A DNA stretch of 21,957 nt from an uncultured Fusibacter sp. (GCA_937958285.1 CALFXQ010000324.1:1-21957); one strand, 5' to 3'; shown: positions 6,941-14,578, counted from the stretch's first letter. The notes: a model not told the origin generated them from the letters alone. Made by a program: numbers and translations.

Positions 6941-8182
6941 TTATGTGCGGTACGCACCGTTAATTTTCACGTAATCATAAGACAAATCACAACCCCAAGC
7001 CCTCGCGGTATAATCCCCCGCCTTAAGGTCGATGTGGATCACAATATTGTCGCCGCGCAGCACATCGAACGCCTCTTCCTCATCGAAGGCTAGCGGTACA
7101 CCCTCGCTAAGCAGCGCCACCATCCCCAATCGCGAGCTCAGTGAAATCGACAAATGGTCTGGATCAAACTGAGCGCCCGAGTACCCGAGGGCACAGGCGA
7201 TGCGGCCCCAATTGGCATCCTGCCCAAAAAACGCCGCCTTGACCAAGTTTGATGACACCACCGCCCTCGCCCCTTGACGCGCCTCCGTTTGCGAAGCGCC
7301 CCCCTGCAGCTGGACCTCGAGCATCTTAGTTGCCCCTTCTCCATCCTTGGCAATTTGGATTGCCAAGGACTCGCAAACCCTATAAACCGCCTCATTAAAC
7401 ACCTGATCCTCTGGTCCCGCACCATCGATTTCTCGTCCGCCAGCTGCACCATTTGCCAACATCAGCACCATATCGTTTGTCGATGTGTCGCCATCGACCG
7501 AAATCATATTAAACGAGCCCGCCGTTGCCTCCGATAAGCACTGCTGCAAGAAATTATGCGACACAGGCGCATCTGTAAAGAGAAATCCAAGCATCGTTGC
7601 CATGTTGGGATGTATCATTCCAGACCCCTTGGCCAAACCCATCAAGCTATACTTCTGACCGCATATCTCTATGGTGGTAGATGCCACTTTTAAGTAGGTA
7701 TCCGTGGTCATAATCGCATGTCCAAATGGGAGCAAGTCCTTGGACATACATCCCGGAAGTCTCTCAATTCCACCGTAGATCTTGGGCATGTCGAGCGGTA
7801 CACCGATAATTCCCGTCGATGCGATTAAGACTGACTCTGCAGCCAAATTGAAGACTTCTGCCGATGCCACTGCCATCGCCTGAGCATCAAGTAGACCCTG
7901 GCTACCAGTACATGCATTCGCATTCCCACTATTGACTAATAGTGCACGGACACCACCTTTTGATTGGTGTACCTTGCAAGACATTGACTGCTTCAAATGC
8001 GATTGGGTGACTAACACCGGCGCTGCCTTGGTCACATTCTGCGTGAAAACCCCCGCTGCGTTGCAGGGACTGTCGCTCAACACTATGCCGAGGTCCTTTT
8101 TTTTGCGCTTGACGCCCGAATGAAGCCCCGCTGCCGAAAAGCCTTTAACGTCGATAACATCGTACTTAATTTTTATCTGCAT
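6941..8182 (-). CDS. argJ: Ornithine acetyltransferase / glutamate N-acetyltransferase (ArgJ)
   Basis: ArgJ moves the acetyl group from N-acetylornithine to glutamate, recycling acetyl in the cyclic arginine pathway. Bifunctional members also make N-acetylglutamate from acetyl-CoA, and sequence alone does not settle which type this is. The 413-residue precursor shows the self-cleavage site KGSGMIHPNMA-TML, with T196 as the new N-terminal nucleophile of the beta chain. It also has STGIIG (122-127) and the conserved C-terminal end NGAYRT. The ATG at 8182 is preferred: GCGAG lies nine bases upstream, and the GTG at 8188 is only three bases from it. No terminator is seen in the 106-base gap after argC. 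Confidence 0.97.
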   Translation of the reverse strand: MQIKIKYDVIDVKGFSAAGLHSGVKRKKKDLGIVLSDSPCNAAGVFTQNVTKAAPVLVTQSHLKQSMSCKVHQSKGGVRALLVNSGNANACTGSQGLLDAQAMAVASAEVFNLAAESVLIASTGIIGVPLDMPKIYGGIERLPGCMSKDLLPFGHAIMTTDTYLKVASTTIEICGQKYSLMGLAKGSGMIHPNMATMLGFLFTDAPVSHNFLQQCLSEATAGSFNMISVDGDTSTNDMVLMLANGAAGGREIDGAGPEDQVFNEAVYRVCESLAIQIAKDGEGATKMLEVQLQGGASQTEARQGARAVVSSNLVKAAFFGQDANWGRIACALGYSGAQFDPDHLSISLSSRLGMVALLSEGVPLAFDEEEAFDVLRGDNIVIHIDLKAGDYTARAWGCDLSYDYVKINGAYRT

Positions 8183-8288
8183 ACACACAATCTCGCTTTC
8201 TTTCTTTATTTATCTATATGTCTTACACTTGCTGTATTTCCCTTTGTACACTTGTCGCTTCTACCTTGATAGCTGGGCCTTATCGTTT

Positions 8289-9362
8289 CTAACCAATGCC
8301 TGCCAGCGGTTCCAAGCCCAGTGCTAAATTCATATTGTAAATCGCCTGTGTAGCAGCGCCCATCAATGTATTGTCGATTGCGCAAAAGGCCATCATGCGC
8401 TTGGTTCGACTATCTGATTTAACGCCGATGTATGCGTATGGTGTTCCGGTGGCCCACCGCGTTTCGGGCATTCCTGAGATCACCTTAACAACAGGGCTAT
8501 CTGCATAAAAACTGCGATAACACTCAAGCAGTTTTTCATCGGAAGGCATTTCCTCGGCTACGCCTTTATAGCGTCCATAGACACTTGCCAAGAGCCCATT
8601 TTGCATTGGCACCAGATGCGGTGTAAATTGAACCACACACTTCTTTGATTGGTTCCTAAGCGACAAGAAGCGGCTTAAATGATACTCAATTTCTGGTGTA
8701 TGCCTATGATTGCCCACACTGTAGGGTTTAAGATTTTCGTTGGCTTCACAATAAAGGTTTCCAAGTGTTAAGTTGCGTCCAGCGCCGCTAACACCTGATT
8801 TCGCATCAATCACCAAATCGTCGCTATCCACAAAGTCATGGACCAAGAGGGGGGCAACAGCCAGAAGCGATGCGGTTGGGTAGCATCCAGGATTTGATAT
8901 TGACTTAATGCCCTTTGAAACTTCAAATAATGGTGCCAGACCATATACCATATCTTTTAGATTCTCTATATCTAAGTGTGTTTGACCATACCACTTCTCG
9001 TAGTCTGAGCAGGTCAAACGATAATCTCCGCTCAAATCTATTACAAGTCGCCGCTCAATTCCCAGCTGTGACTCTTGCTTGCGAATATCACTGACCCACT
9101 GTTGACTTACGCCGTGAGGCAGTGCCAAATAAATAACATCAATCTCTTGTAATTGTTCTAATACGTGCCGATGGGGTGCCAGCATCCCCAACTTCCCTAG
9201 TGATTCAAATCGGGGGTGCAGAGTTGCAAGATGACTCCCCGCGCCTTGGTGTGCGGTTAGACAGTACAGCACACACTCACGATAGCGCATTAAGTAACTC
9301 ACCAACGCCATCCCCGCATACCCAGACGCCCCCATCACAGCAATACGAAAACCACCCAACAT
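8289..9362 (-). CDS. argC: N-acetyl-gamma-glutamyl-phosphate reductase
   Basis: This NADPH-dependent enzyme makes N-acetylglutamate semialdehyde from the acyl phosphate produced by the ArgB kinase, the third step of arginine synthesis. The 357-residue protein has the nucleotide-binding G-A-S-G-Y-A-G motif at 11-17, the catalytic C160 in SISNPGCYPT, and GVSGAGR in the substrate region. Length is normal for the long-type ArgC. The ATG at 9362 is preceded by a purine-rich AGAGGTGGGG. It is the first gene of argC-J-G-H. Its leader of about 190 bases contains the 51-bp repeats. Confidence 0.97.
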   Translation of the reverse strand: MLGGFRIAVMGASGYAGMALVSYLMRYRECVLYCLTAHQGAGSHLATLHPRFESLGKLGMLAPHRHVLEQLQEIDVIYLALPHGVSQQWVSDIRKQESQLGIERRLVIDLSGDYRLTCSDYEKWYGQTHLDIENLKDMVYGLAPLFEVSKGIKSISNPGCYPTASLLAVAPLLVHDFVDSDDLVIDAKSGVSGAGRNLTLGNLYCEANENLKPYSVGNHRHTPEIEYHLSRFLSLRNQSKKCVVQFTPHLVPMQNGLLASVYGRYKGVAEEMPSDEKLLECYRSFYADSPVVKVISGMPETRWATGTPYAYIGVKSDSRTKRMMAFCAIDNTLMGAATQAIYNMNLALGLEPLAGIG

Positions 9363-9380
9363 ACCCCCACCTCTCTTCCT

Positions 9381-9508
9381 TGTAACTGTAAGAGACCCCT
9401 TCTCTTACCCGCTCTCTTTCTGTTACTACCTTGTTACTGTAAGAGACCCCTTCTCATACCCGTTCTCTTTCTGTTACTACCCTGTTACTATAAGAGACCT
9501 CTTCTCTT
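9381..9508. repeat. Palindromic-repeat family, locus 1: 51-bp units in the argC leader
   Basis: Units begin at 9381, 9432 and 9483 (period exactly 51; the third is partial). Each has a left arm TGTTACTGTAAGAGACC (TGTAACTG in the first) and a right arm TCTCTTTCTGTTAC whose reverse complement GTAACAGAAAGAGA matches the left arm except for T/A swaps at three positions. The same arms recur at 12934-13020 and at the window's end. Confidence 0.85.
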
Positions 9509-9556
9509 AGCGCTACTTTGCGATAAGTTGCCTCTTTCACGAATCCGATAAGCATG

Positions 9557-9585
9557 ATTATACACAGACTCAAGTATTTATGCAA
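9557..9585 (-). promoter_or_regulatory. Promoter of argCJGH
   Basis: On the minus strand a perfect -10 TATAAT (9557-9562) lies 17 bp from TTGCAT (9580-9585). TTGCATAAATACTTGA over the -35 shows weak agreement (about 6 of 10 fixed bases) with the AhrC/ArgR box TGAAT-N4-ATTCA. Repression by arginine through AhrC/ArgR is therefore possible but not shown. Confidence 0.65.
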
Positions 9586-9621
9586 CAATATAAACGAATA
9601 TCCTCATAAAAATAATTATTA

Positions 9622-9650
9622 TTGCATATTTAATCATTTGATAGTATTTT
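9622..9650 (+). promoter_or_regulatory. Candidate promoter and ArgR-like box of the argB-argD fusion gene
   Basis: TTGCAT (9622-9627), a 17-bp spacer and TATTTT (9645-9650) form a promoter with the same -35 and spacing as the argC promoter. TGCATATTTAATCA (9623-9636) matches 8 of 10 fixed bases of the ARG box TGAAT-N4-ATTCA. The predicted leader is very short, about 15 bases before the ATG at 9673. Confidence 0.5.
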
Positions 9651-9672
9651 GTTATACAGGAGGTTCAAAAAG

Positions 9673-11751
9673 ATGAAAAACAAAGCAATCGATAATAAAA
9701 ACATATCTGTCTCTAGTGCTACTCCAATGAGTCCTGCAGTCTATGTCCTTAAAATAGGAGGAAGTACCCTGCACGAACCAGATGTAAGTATTCCACTAAT
9801 TGCAGCAACTCTCTGCGAACTGAAAAAACAAGTACCCGATTGCCAGGTTGCAATTGTCCACGGGGGTGGGCATCATATCCACAATGCTCTCAAAGTAGCC
9901 AAACTGAAGAGTCATGTAATCGACGGTTACAGAGTCACACCAAAAGAACATATCCCCTTTGTGGAGAAGGTGCTTTTCTGTGAACTTTATCAACAGCTCT
10001 ACACACACTTTTCAGAGGTGGGTCTTAAAGTGTCGAAATGGTCGACCGCATCGGAGATTCCCGCAACAGCAACACAAAAAAAGGGGCCTTGCGGCACCCC
10101 GTTTTGGGCATATGTCGGCGACGAGTTACAGTGGCAAGTTGACACTTTGAAGTCGAAGCTACAGTCTGGCGAAGTGCTCTTGCTGCCCTCACTGGCACCC
10201 GCAATAAGCGATGATTCAAAAGAGCTTGAACACAATCAACCGTCGCTCCTCAATATCAATGCGGATGATATGGCAAGAAGTCTAGCCATCGCCTTAAGAG
10301 CGGATGCCTTAATCTACTTAACCGATGTAGATGGTGTATTAGATCAGTTCAACAATCGTCTCGCGCACTTGACCCCAGATGTCGCTCAGATTCATATCGA
10401 GAAGGGGCATTTGGCTGGCGGTATGAAAATTAAGGTTTCACAAGGCTTCAAGGCACTTCATTCCGGAGTCGCTAAAGTCCTATTGTGCCCAATCATCAAT
10501 CTACATAAAGCCCTTAAAGGCGAAGATTGCGGAACCGTTTTAACACACAGCCCTTCGCCATCCCACCACCACTTGATGGGCACCTATCAACGCAAACCCC
10601 TTATTTTCAAAGAGGGCTACGGCCCTTGGATTGTCACGGACGATGGCACGACATACTTAGATATGGTGAGTGGTGTGGCCGTTAACACATTAGGACACGC
10701 ACACCCTAAAATTACAGAGACAATCGAGGCGCAAGCTGGCAAGCTGCTACATCTTTCGAATCTCTACTACTCTGCGCCACAGCTAAAACTTGCAGAAACG
10801 TTGGTGGCATTAAGTGGCATGCACTCTGTATTCTTGAGCAATAGTGGTACCGAAGCGGTAGAGGCCGCGCTTAAAATCGCAAGAAAATTTGGCAAGCAAA
10901 ACGGAGGATACAAAAGAAAAATTCTGCATTTAAGTGGCAGTTTTCACGGACGAACATTTGGTGCACTTACGGTTACATCAAATGTCCATTACCAAGCCCC
11001 CTTCCTGCCGCTTGTTTCAGAAACAGAAGAAATCCCCTCTGGTGATATAACCACCTTACAGCGGATTATGTCCGAGGATGTATGTGCTATAATCTTGGAA
11101 CCCATTCAAGGAGAGAGCGGCGTGAACCTTGTAGATAGCGCTTTTATCTCTGCTGCTCGCGCACTCTGCGATCAGTACAATGCGCTCCTTATCTTTGATG
11201 AAGTTCAATGTGGCATAGGTCGTACGGGCACCATGTTCTACTACGAGCAGCTTGGGATTCAACCCGATGTCCTCTGCCTGGCAAAGGGTCTTGGTGGCGG
11301 ATTCCCCATTGGCGCAACCCTCGTCAATCAACGAGCAGATGTACTCACGCCCGGCGACCACGGTTCTACCTTTGGCGGCAATCCACTCGCGGCCTCTTGT
11401 GCAAATGCCATCTTGGAGACCATTCAGACCGAAGAATTATTGCCACATGTGGCCAAACTTGGAAATCACGTGCTTCGTCATTTTAAAAAGTATCCCCATC
11501 CACTAGTGGAAAAAGTGACGGGTTCAGGGCTATTTCTGGGCATTCACCTAACCATACCCACTAAAGATGTCATTGATGCATCGCAGGATCTTGGAATGCT
11601 GCTAATCGGTGCCGGTACTAGTGTGGTCAGACTGCTCCCACCCCTTAACATCACTGAGGATGTGCTAAATTTAGCCATTATGCGCTTTTACTGCGCGCTC
11701 GACCGTGTGATGGCAAAAGATACTGACAAAGAAATAGTCTCGGTTTGCTAA
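9673..11751 (+). CDS. Fused acetylglutamate kinase (ArgB-like) and acetylornithine aminotransferase (ArgD)
   Basis: This 692-residue protein covers two arginine-pathway steps. Residues about 20-292 are an amino acid kinase domain: LKIGGS (26-31, with K27), HGGG (63-66), YRVT (86-89), NINADD (194-199), LTDVDGVLD (216-224) and GGMKIK (249-254). The usual ArgB segment G-L-S-G-K-D-G is not recognisable (KVSKWSTASE at 119-128), so this is a divergent kinase. Residues about 302-692 are a full-length class III PLP aminotransferase with SNSGTEAVEAALK, GSFHGRTFG, FDEVQCGIGRTG and LAKGLGGGFPIGA, where K538 should bind PLP. The linker THSPSPSHHH precedes M302, which has no Shine-Dalgarno. AGGAGG before the ATG at 9673 sets the start, and the open frame from 9649 would contain that site. 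It complements argC, J, G and H in the same locus. Confidence 0.93.
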   Translation: MKNKAIDNKNISVSSATPMSPAVYVLKIGGSTLHEPDVSIPLIAATLCELKKQVPDCQVAIVHGGGHHIHNALKVAKLKSHVIDGYRVTPKEHIPFVEKVLFCELYQQLYTHFSEVGLKVSKWSTASEIPATATQKKGPCGTPFWAYVGDELQWQVDTLKSKLQSGEVLLLPSLAPAISDDSKELEHNQPSLLNINADDMARSLAIALRADALIYLTDVDGVLDQFNNRLAHLTPDVAQIHIEKGHLAGGMKIKVSQGFKALHSGVAKVLLCPIINLHKALKGEDCGTVLTHSPSPSHHHLMGTYQRKPLIFKEGYGPWIVTDDGTTYLDMVSGVAVNTLGHAHPKITETIEAQAGKLLHLSNLYYSAPQLKLAETLVALSGMHSVFLSNSGTEAVEAALKIARKFGKQNGGYKRKILHLSGSFHGRTFGALTVTSNVHYQAPFLPLVSETEEIPSGDITTLQRIMSEDVCAIILEPIQGESGVNLVDSAFISAARALCDQYNALLIFDEVQCGIGRTGTMFYYEQLGIQPDVLCLAKGLGGGFPIGATLVNQRADVLTPGDHGSTFGGNPLAASCANAILETIQTEELLPHVAKLGNHVLRHFKKYPHPLVEKVTGSGLFLGIHLTIPTKDVIDASQDLGMLLIGAGTSVVRLLPPLNITEDVLNLAIMRFYCALDRVMAKDTDKEIVSVC

Positions 11752-11762
11752 TTTAGAGATAA

Positions 11763-11797
11763 GAGCCCACGCACGCGATTGTGCATGGGCTCCTTTT
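11763..11797 (+). terminator. Terminator of the argB-argD fusion gene
   Basis: GAGCCCA (11763-11769) pairs with TGGGCTC (11786-11792). After one C/A mismatch the inner GCAC/GTGC pairs close a 6-base loop, and CTTTTG follows. Confidence 0.75.
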
Positions 11798-11806
11798 GAG
11801 CAGGGC

Positions 11807-11833
11807 TTGAGAAAAGAATTTTTGGTTTCTCAA
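11807..11833. repeat. Inverted repeat upstream of the MarR-family promoter
   Basis: TTGAGAAA (11807-11814) and TTTCTCAA (11826-11833) form perfect 8-bp arms with an 11-base loop. The repeat lies between the fusion-gene terminator and the MarR-gene promoter. Its function is not evident. Confidence 0.5.
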
Positions 11834-11852
11834 AATTGAAGTGAAATTTCAG

Positions 11853-11881
11853 TTGACATAATTTAAACTAAGCGATAATAT
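11853..11881 (+). promoter_or_regulatory. Sigma-A promoter of the MarR/HsmA-family operon
   Basis: A perfect -35 TTGACA (11853-11858), a 17-bp spacer and -10 TAATAT (11876-11881) would place the start near 11888, inside the 29-bp inverted repeat. Such a strong promoter with a palindrome on its start site suits repression by the encoded MarR protein. Confidence 0.8.
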
Positions 11882-11882
11882 A

Positions 11883-11911
11883 GTTTGCATAAGAACTGTT
11901 CTAACGCAAAC
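11883..11911. promoter_or_regulatory. 29-bp inverted repeat, probable MarR operator
   Basis: The arms are GTTTGC-ATA-AGAAC and GTTCT-AAC-GCAAAC around a central T. Twelve of the 14 arm positions are symmetric. The site starts two bases after the -10 box. Position and size fit a MarR-dimer operator used for autorepression. An RNA hairpin is the alternative. Confidence 0.7.
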
Positions 11912-11997
11912 AACTTTTACAACATTCACTTTTGTGGACTGCTAATTGCTACAGCAGTATCTTTAGTTTACACAAGGATAAACGCAAGGATGAACAT

Positions 11998-12474
11998 ATG
12001 GAAAACCAACATGCTTTTCTTATTTTGCAACAAATTCGCGAATTGTATGGCCAAATCAATCAGTGCTTTGCACATAGTACGCCCAAGTCGACTAGCGAAG
12101 ACATCGCATCGCTTACACCGCAACAGTTGTTAATTGTGAAAATTATTGGCCATCAGAATCAAGTTACAATCTCGACTTTATGTCAACAATTATCCCTCTC
12201 AAAAGGTACTGTTTCTGGCATTGTGAGTCGCATGGTTGCCAGCGGACTTTTAGAGAAGCATCACGATTTGGAAGATCGTCGTACAGTGTGGATACGATTT
12301 AGTCCCTCCGGCAAAGAACTTGCCTATCATTTCCGATCACACATGTCTAGTGTCTTATCCTCATTGGTTCAGGATTTTTCACAACTAGAACAAGAAAAAT
12401 TGTCAAAGGACCTCAATCGACTCATTCAGTCACTTAAAGAGAATAAGGAGAGCAACACATGTCAACAATTCTAA
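11998..12474 (+). CDS. MarR family regulator, HsmR-like
   Basis: This is a 158-residue dimeric winged-helix repressor. A helical N-terminus (FLILQQIRELYGQINQCF) is followed by the recognition core TISTLCQQLSLSKGTVSGIV (about 58-77), then the wing with D-L-E-D-R-R (94-99), where the conserved D-x-R sits, and a C-terminal dimerisation helix. The start is the ATG at 11998, with AAGGA seven bases upstream. Extension to 11932 would read through the leader. The stop overlaps the next gene by 16 bases. In Clostridioides difficile a MarR protein (HsmR) senses heme and controls an operon with the membrane protein HsmA. The pairing here suggests the same role, although heme binding cannot be read from the sequence. 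Confidence 0.85.
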   Translation: MENQHAFLILQQIRELYGQINQCFAHSTPKSTSEDIASLTPQQLLIVKIIGHQNQVTISTLCQQLSLSKGTVSGIVSRMVASGLLEKHHDLEDRRTVWIRFSPSGKELAYHFRSHMSSVLSSLVQDFSQLEQEKLSKDLNRLIQSLKENKESNTCQQF

Positions 12475-12851
12475 TTGCAGCAATCATAATGATTTCATTG
12501 GCTTTAGTATTTTACACCTGGGGTGTCTGGGCTGAACACAGAAAGGGTCGTCTCGAATTAAAGCACCTGCTGTTATTCTTAGGTGGCCTCGTATTTGATA
12601 CTGCAGGCACTGTTACTATGAGCGTAATCGCAAGTGGGAACGAAACTGCAGAAGTAGCGTCTGGAATAAATTGGCACGCCATAACTGGTGGATTTGCCAT
12701 TGGTTTAATGTTGATTCATGCAATTTGGGCAGCACTTGTACTGTTAAAGAAGAACGATACCGCACAAAACTCCTTTCATAAGTTTAGCCTGATAGTCTGG
12801 ATTTTATGGTTGATTCCATATGTAAGTGGCGCTTGGCTTGCAATGGGATAA
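12459..12851 (+). CDS. HsmA family four-helix membrane protein (TIGR03987-like)
   Basis: This 130-residue protein has four predicted membrane helices at about 4-26, 35-58, 72-97 and 107-129. It matches the HsmA family in length and in the motif F-D-T-A-G-T-x-x-M (45-53) followed by W-H-A-I-T-G (about 68-73) and L-I-H-A-I-W-A. The histidines in these two helix motifs are candidate heme or cofactor ligands. In C. difficile HsmA binds heme at the membrane and supports oxidative-stress resistance. AAGGAG lies eight bases before the ATG, and the start lies inside the end of the MarR gene, so the two are cotranslated. A terminator follows. Confidence 0.8.
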   Translation: MSTILIAAIIMISLALVFYTWGVWAEHRKGRLELKHLLLFLGGLVFDTAGTVTMSVIASGNETAEVASGINWHAITGGFAIGLMLIHAIWAALVLLKKNDTAQNSFHKFSLIVWILWLIPYVSGAWLAMG

Positions 12852-12884
12852 CCCTTAGTTTTGAGCAATCATGATAATATGAAC

Positions 12885-12938
12885 AAAGCCCCCAAAACCT
12901 TTGAGGAAATCACGAAGGTCTTTGGGGGCCTTTTGTTA
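12885..12938. terminator. Bidirectional terminator between the HsmA-family gene and ahpF
   Basis: GCCCCCAAA (12888-12896) pairs with TTTGGGGGC (12921-12929). The inner CCTT/AAGG and outer AACAAA/TTTGTT pairs extend the stem. CCTTTTGTT follows on the plus strand and CTTTGTT on the minus strand, so it can end both convergent transcripts. Its downstream edge merges with the palindromic repeat. Confidence 0.8.
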
Positions 12939-13020
12939 CTGTAAGAGACCGGGTATGATAACGGGTCTCTTACAGTAACAAAAAGAGAAGAGGTATGATA
13001 ACGGGTCTCTTACAGTAACA
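12933..13020. repeat. Palindromic-repeat family, locus 2: 40-bp tandem with perfect inverted arms
   Basis: TTGTTACTGTAAGAGACC (12933-12950) and GGTCTCTTACAGTAACAA (12964-12981) are perfect inverted arms of at least 18 bp around GGTATGATAACG-type loop bases. The segment GGTATGATAACGGGTCTC plus TTACAGTAACA then recurs 40 bp later (12992-13020). The block ends two bases before the ahpF stop codon. Confidence 0.85.
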
Positions 13021-13022
13021 GG

Positions 13023-14561
13023 CTATAGGCGCATTAGGTAGTCGAAGGCGCCGAGGGCTGAGGTTGCGCCCGAGCCGATGGCCACCACAATCTGTTTATA
13101 GGAAGAATTTGTGCAATCGCCAGCGGCAAAGACTCCAGGGAGGCTCGTTGCGCCCTTGCCGTCCACCACGATTTCACCGAGGCGGTTACGCTCAACTACG
13201 CCCTCTAGCCACTCGGTATTTGGCAACAAGCCTATTTGAACGAAAACACCCTCTAGTGGCACATGCACCCTATCACCCGAGCTGCGATTGACATAACTCA
13301 AGCCTGTCACCTTTTCGGCACCTTCAATAGCAGTGGTCTGCGCATTGGCAATCACAGTGACATTCGCCAAGGACCTCAAGCGCTTCTGAAGAACCTCATC
13401 GGCCTTTAGCGTTTCGGCAAACTCCAAGACCGTTACGTGCGCAACCATGCCCGCTAAATCGATTGCCGCCTCTACGCCAGAATTCCCACCACCAACAACG
13501 GCGACGCGCTTGCCTTTAAAGAGCGGCCCGTCGCAATGGGGGCAATAGGCGACGCCCCGATTTTTTAAAGTTGCCTCACCAGGAACGCCCAGCTGTCTCC
13601 AGCGGGCACCTGTTGCGATAATCACGGTACGCCCTCTAAGGACTACGCCATTCGCGAGGGTGACAGGCACGTAACCGTGCTCATCAACTGCTTCAACCCC
13701 CTTAACTTGATGTTTCTGAATGATCTCAACAGGGTATGCCCTCACGTGCTCTAACAAGTCAGATGCAATCTTAGCACCCTCTGTGTACGGCGTCCCCACA
13801 AAATTTTCCACACCAACGGTGTCCAGTAGCTGACCTCCAAAGCGATCGGCAATAATCCCCGTCCGAATGCCCTTTCTAGCTGCATAAACCGCTGCACTAG
13901 CTCCCGCTGGTCCGCCACCGATCACAAGCACCTCAAAGGGCTCCATTTCTTCTAAAGTCGATGGATCCTCTAGACTGCCGAGCTTCTCGAGCAAATCCTC
14001 CATGGTCATTCGACCACCGCTAAAGAACTTGCCATTGAGATACACCGCAGGCACACCCATAATATCCCGATCAGTGACCTCGGTCTGATAGACGGCACCG
14101 TCGATCATAATATGAGTGACACCTTGGTTTAATGCGGCCATGGCATTCAGAGCCTGCACCACATCGGGGCAATTGTGACAACTCAGACTAATGTAAGTTT
14201 CGAAGGCAAATGTGCCCTTTAGAGCCTTTATACGCTCTATAATCGATGCGTCCAATTTAGGGCTACGACCGCTTACTTGAAGCATGCCCATCACAAAGGA
14301 TGTGAGTTCATGACCCATTGGCACCCCTGCAAACGCCACACGTCCCTGATTGAGGTCGCTGTGTATGGCAAAACTAGGCGTTCGCTCTAGGTTCGAATAG
14401 GTCACACGAATTTGAGGTGACAGATGAGCAATTTCTTGGATAAAGCTCAGCATCTCGTTGGATGCCACATCGTCCCCAAGGGAAGCCACTAGTGTAACGG
14501 GTGACTCCAATAGGTCGAAGTACCCCTTCAGTTGTTCTTTTATATCTGAATCCAGTAGCAT
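13023..14561 (-). CDS. ahpF: Alkyl hydroperoxide reductase subunit F (NAD(P)H:peroxiredoxin reductase)
   Basis: This flavoenzyme passes electrons from NAD(P)H to the peroxiredoxin AhpC. The 512-residue protein has the AhpF layout: an N-terminal double-thioredoxin-like domain with redox pair C128-H-N-C131, the FAD motif VIGGGPAGASAA (about 213-224), the thioredoxin-reductase-like pair C340-P-H-C343, the NAD motif VVGGGNSGVEA, and the C-terminal FAD motif FAAGDCT. Two CxxC pairs and full length separate it from plain thioredoxin reductase. AAGGAGA lies eight bases before the ATG at 14561. It sits 196 bases after ahpC on the same strand, behind a partial terminator and a 12-bp tandem repeat that may set its level relative to ahpC. 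Confidence 0.96.
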   Translation of the reverse strand: MLLDSDIKEQLKGYFDLLESPVTLVASLGDDVASNEMLSFIQEIAHLSPQIRVTYSNLERTPSFAIHSDLNQGRVAFAGVPMGHELTSFVMGMLQVSGRSPKLDASIIERIKALKGTFAFETYISLSCHNCPDVVQALNAMAALNQGVTHIMIDGAVYQTEVTDRDIMGVPAVYLNGKFFSGGRMTMEDLLEKLGSLEDPSTLEEMEPFEVLVIGGGPAGASAAVYAARKGIRTGIIADRFGGQLLDTVGVENFVGTPYTEGAKIASDLLEHVRAYPVEIIQKHQVKGVEAVDEHGYVPVTLANGVVLRGRTVIIATGARWRQLGVPGEATLKNRGVAYCPHCDGPLFKGKRVAVVGGGNSGVEAAIDLAGMVAHVTVLEFAETLKADEVLQKRLRSLANVTVIANAQTTAIEGAEKVTGLSYVNRSSGDRVHVPLEGVFVQIGLLPNTEWLEGVVERNRLGEIVVDGKGATSLPGVFAAGDCTNSSYKQIVVAIGSGATSALGAFDYLMRL

Positions 14562-14578
14562 AGACAGGATCTCCTTTT

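Larger units (their letters stand above)
9363..9672. other. Divergent arg intergenic region
   Basis: This 310-base region lies between argC (-) and the argB-argD fusion (+). The argC-proximal half holds two and a half 51-bp repeats. The AT-rich half holds two divergent promoters with matching TTGCATA elements and weak ArgR-like boxes. The Shine-Dalgarno of the fusion gene is AGGAGG at 9658-9664. No small gene or T-box-like leader was recognised. Confidence 0.7.

Noticed and set aside
8183..8288. Separate promoter or operator for argJ, based on two TACACTTG direct repeats (8224-8231 and 8247-8254)
   Set aside because: No convincing -35/-10 pair accompanies them and no terminator separates argC from argJ.
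9363..9556. T-box or arginine riboswitch in the argC leader
   Set aside because: No T-box core, specifier stem or antiterminator is recognisable. The leader is mostly made of the 51-bp repeats.
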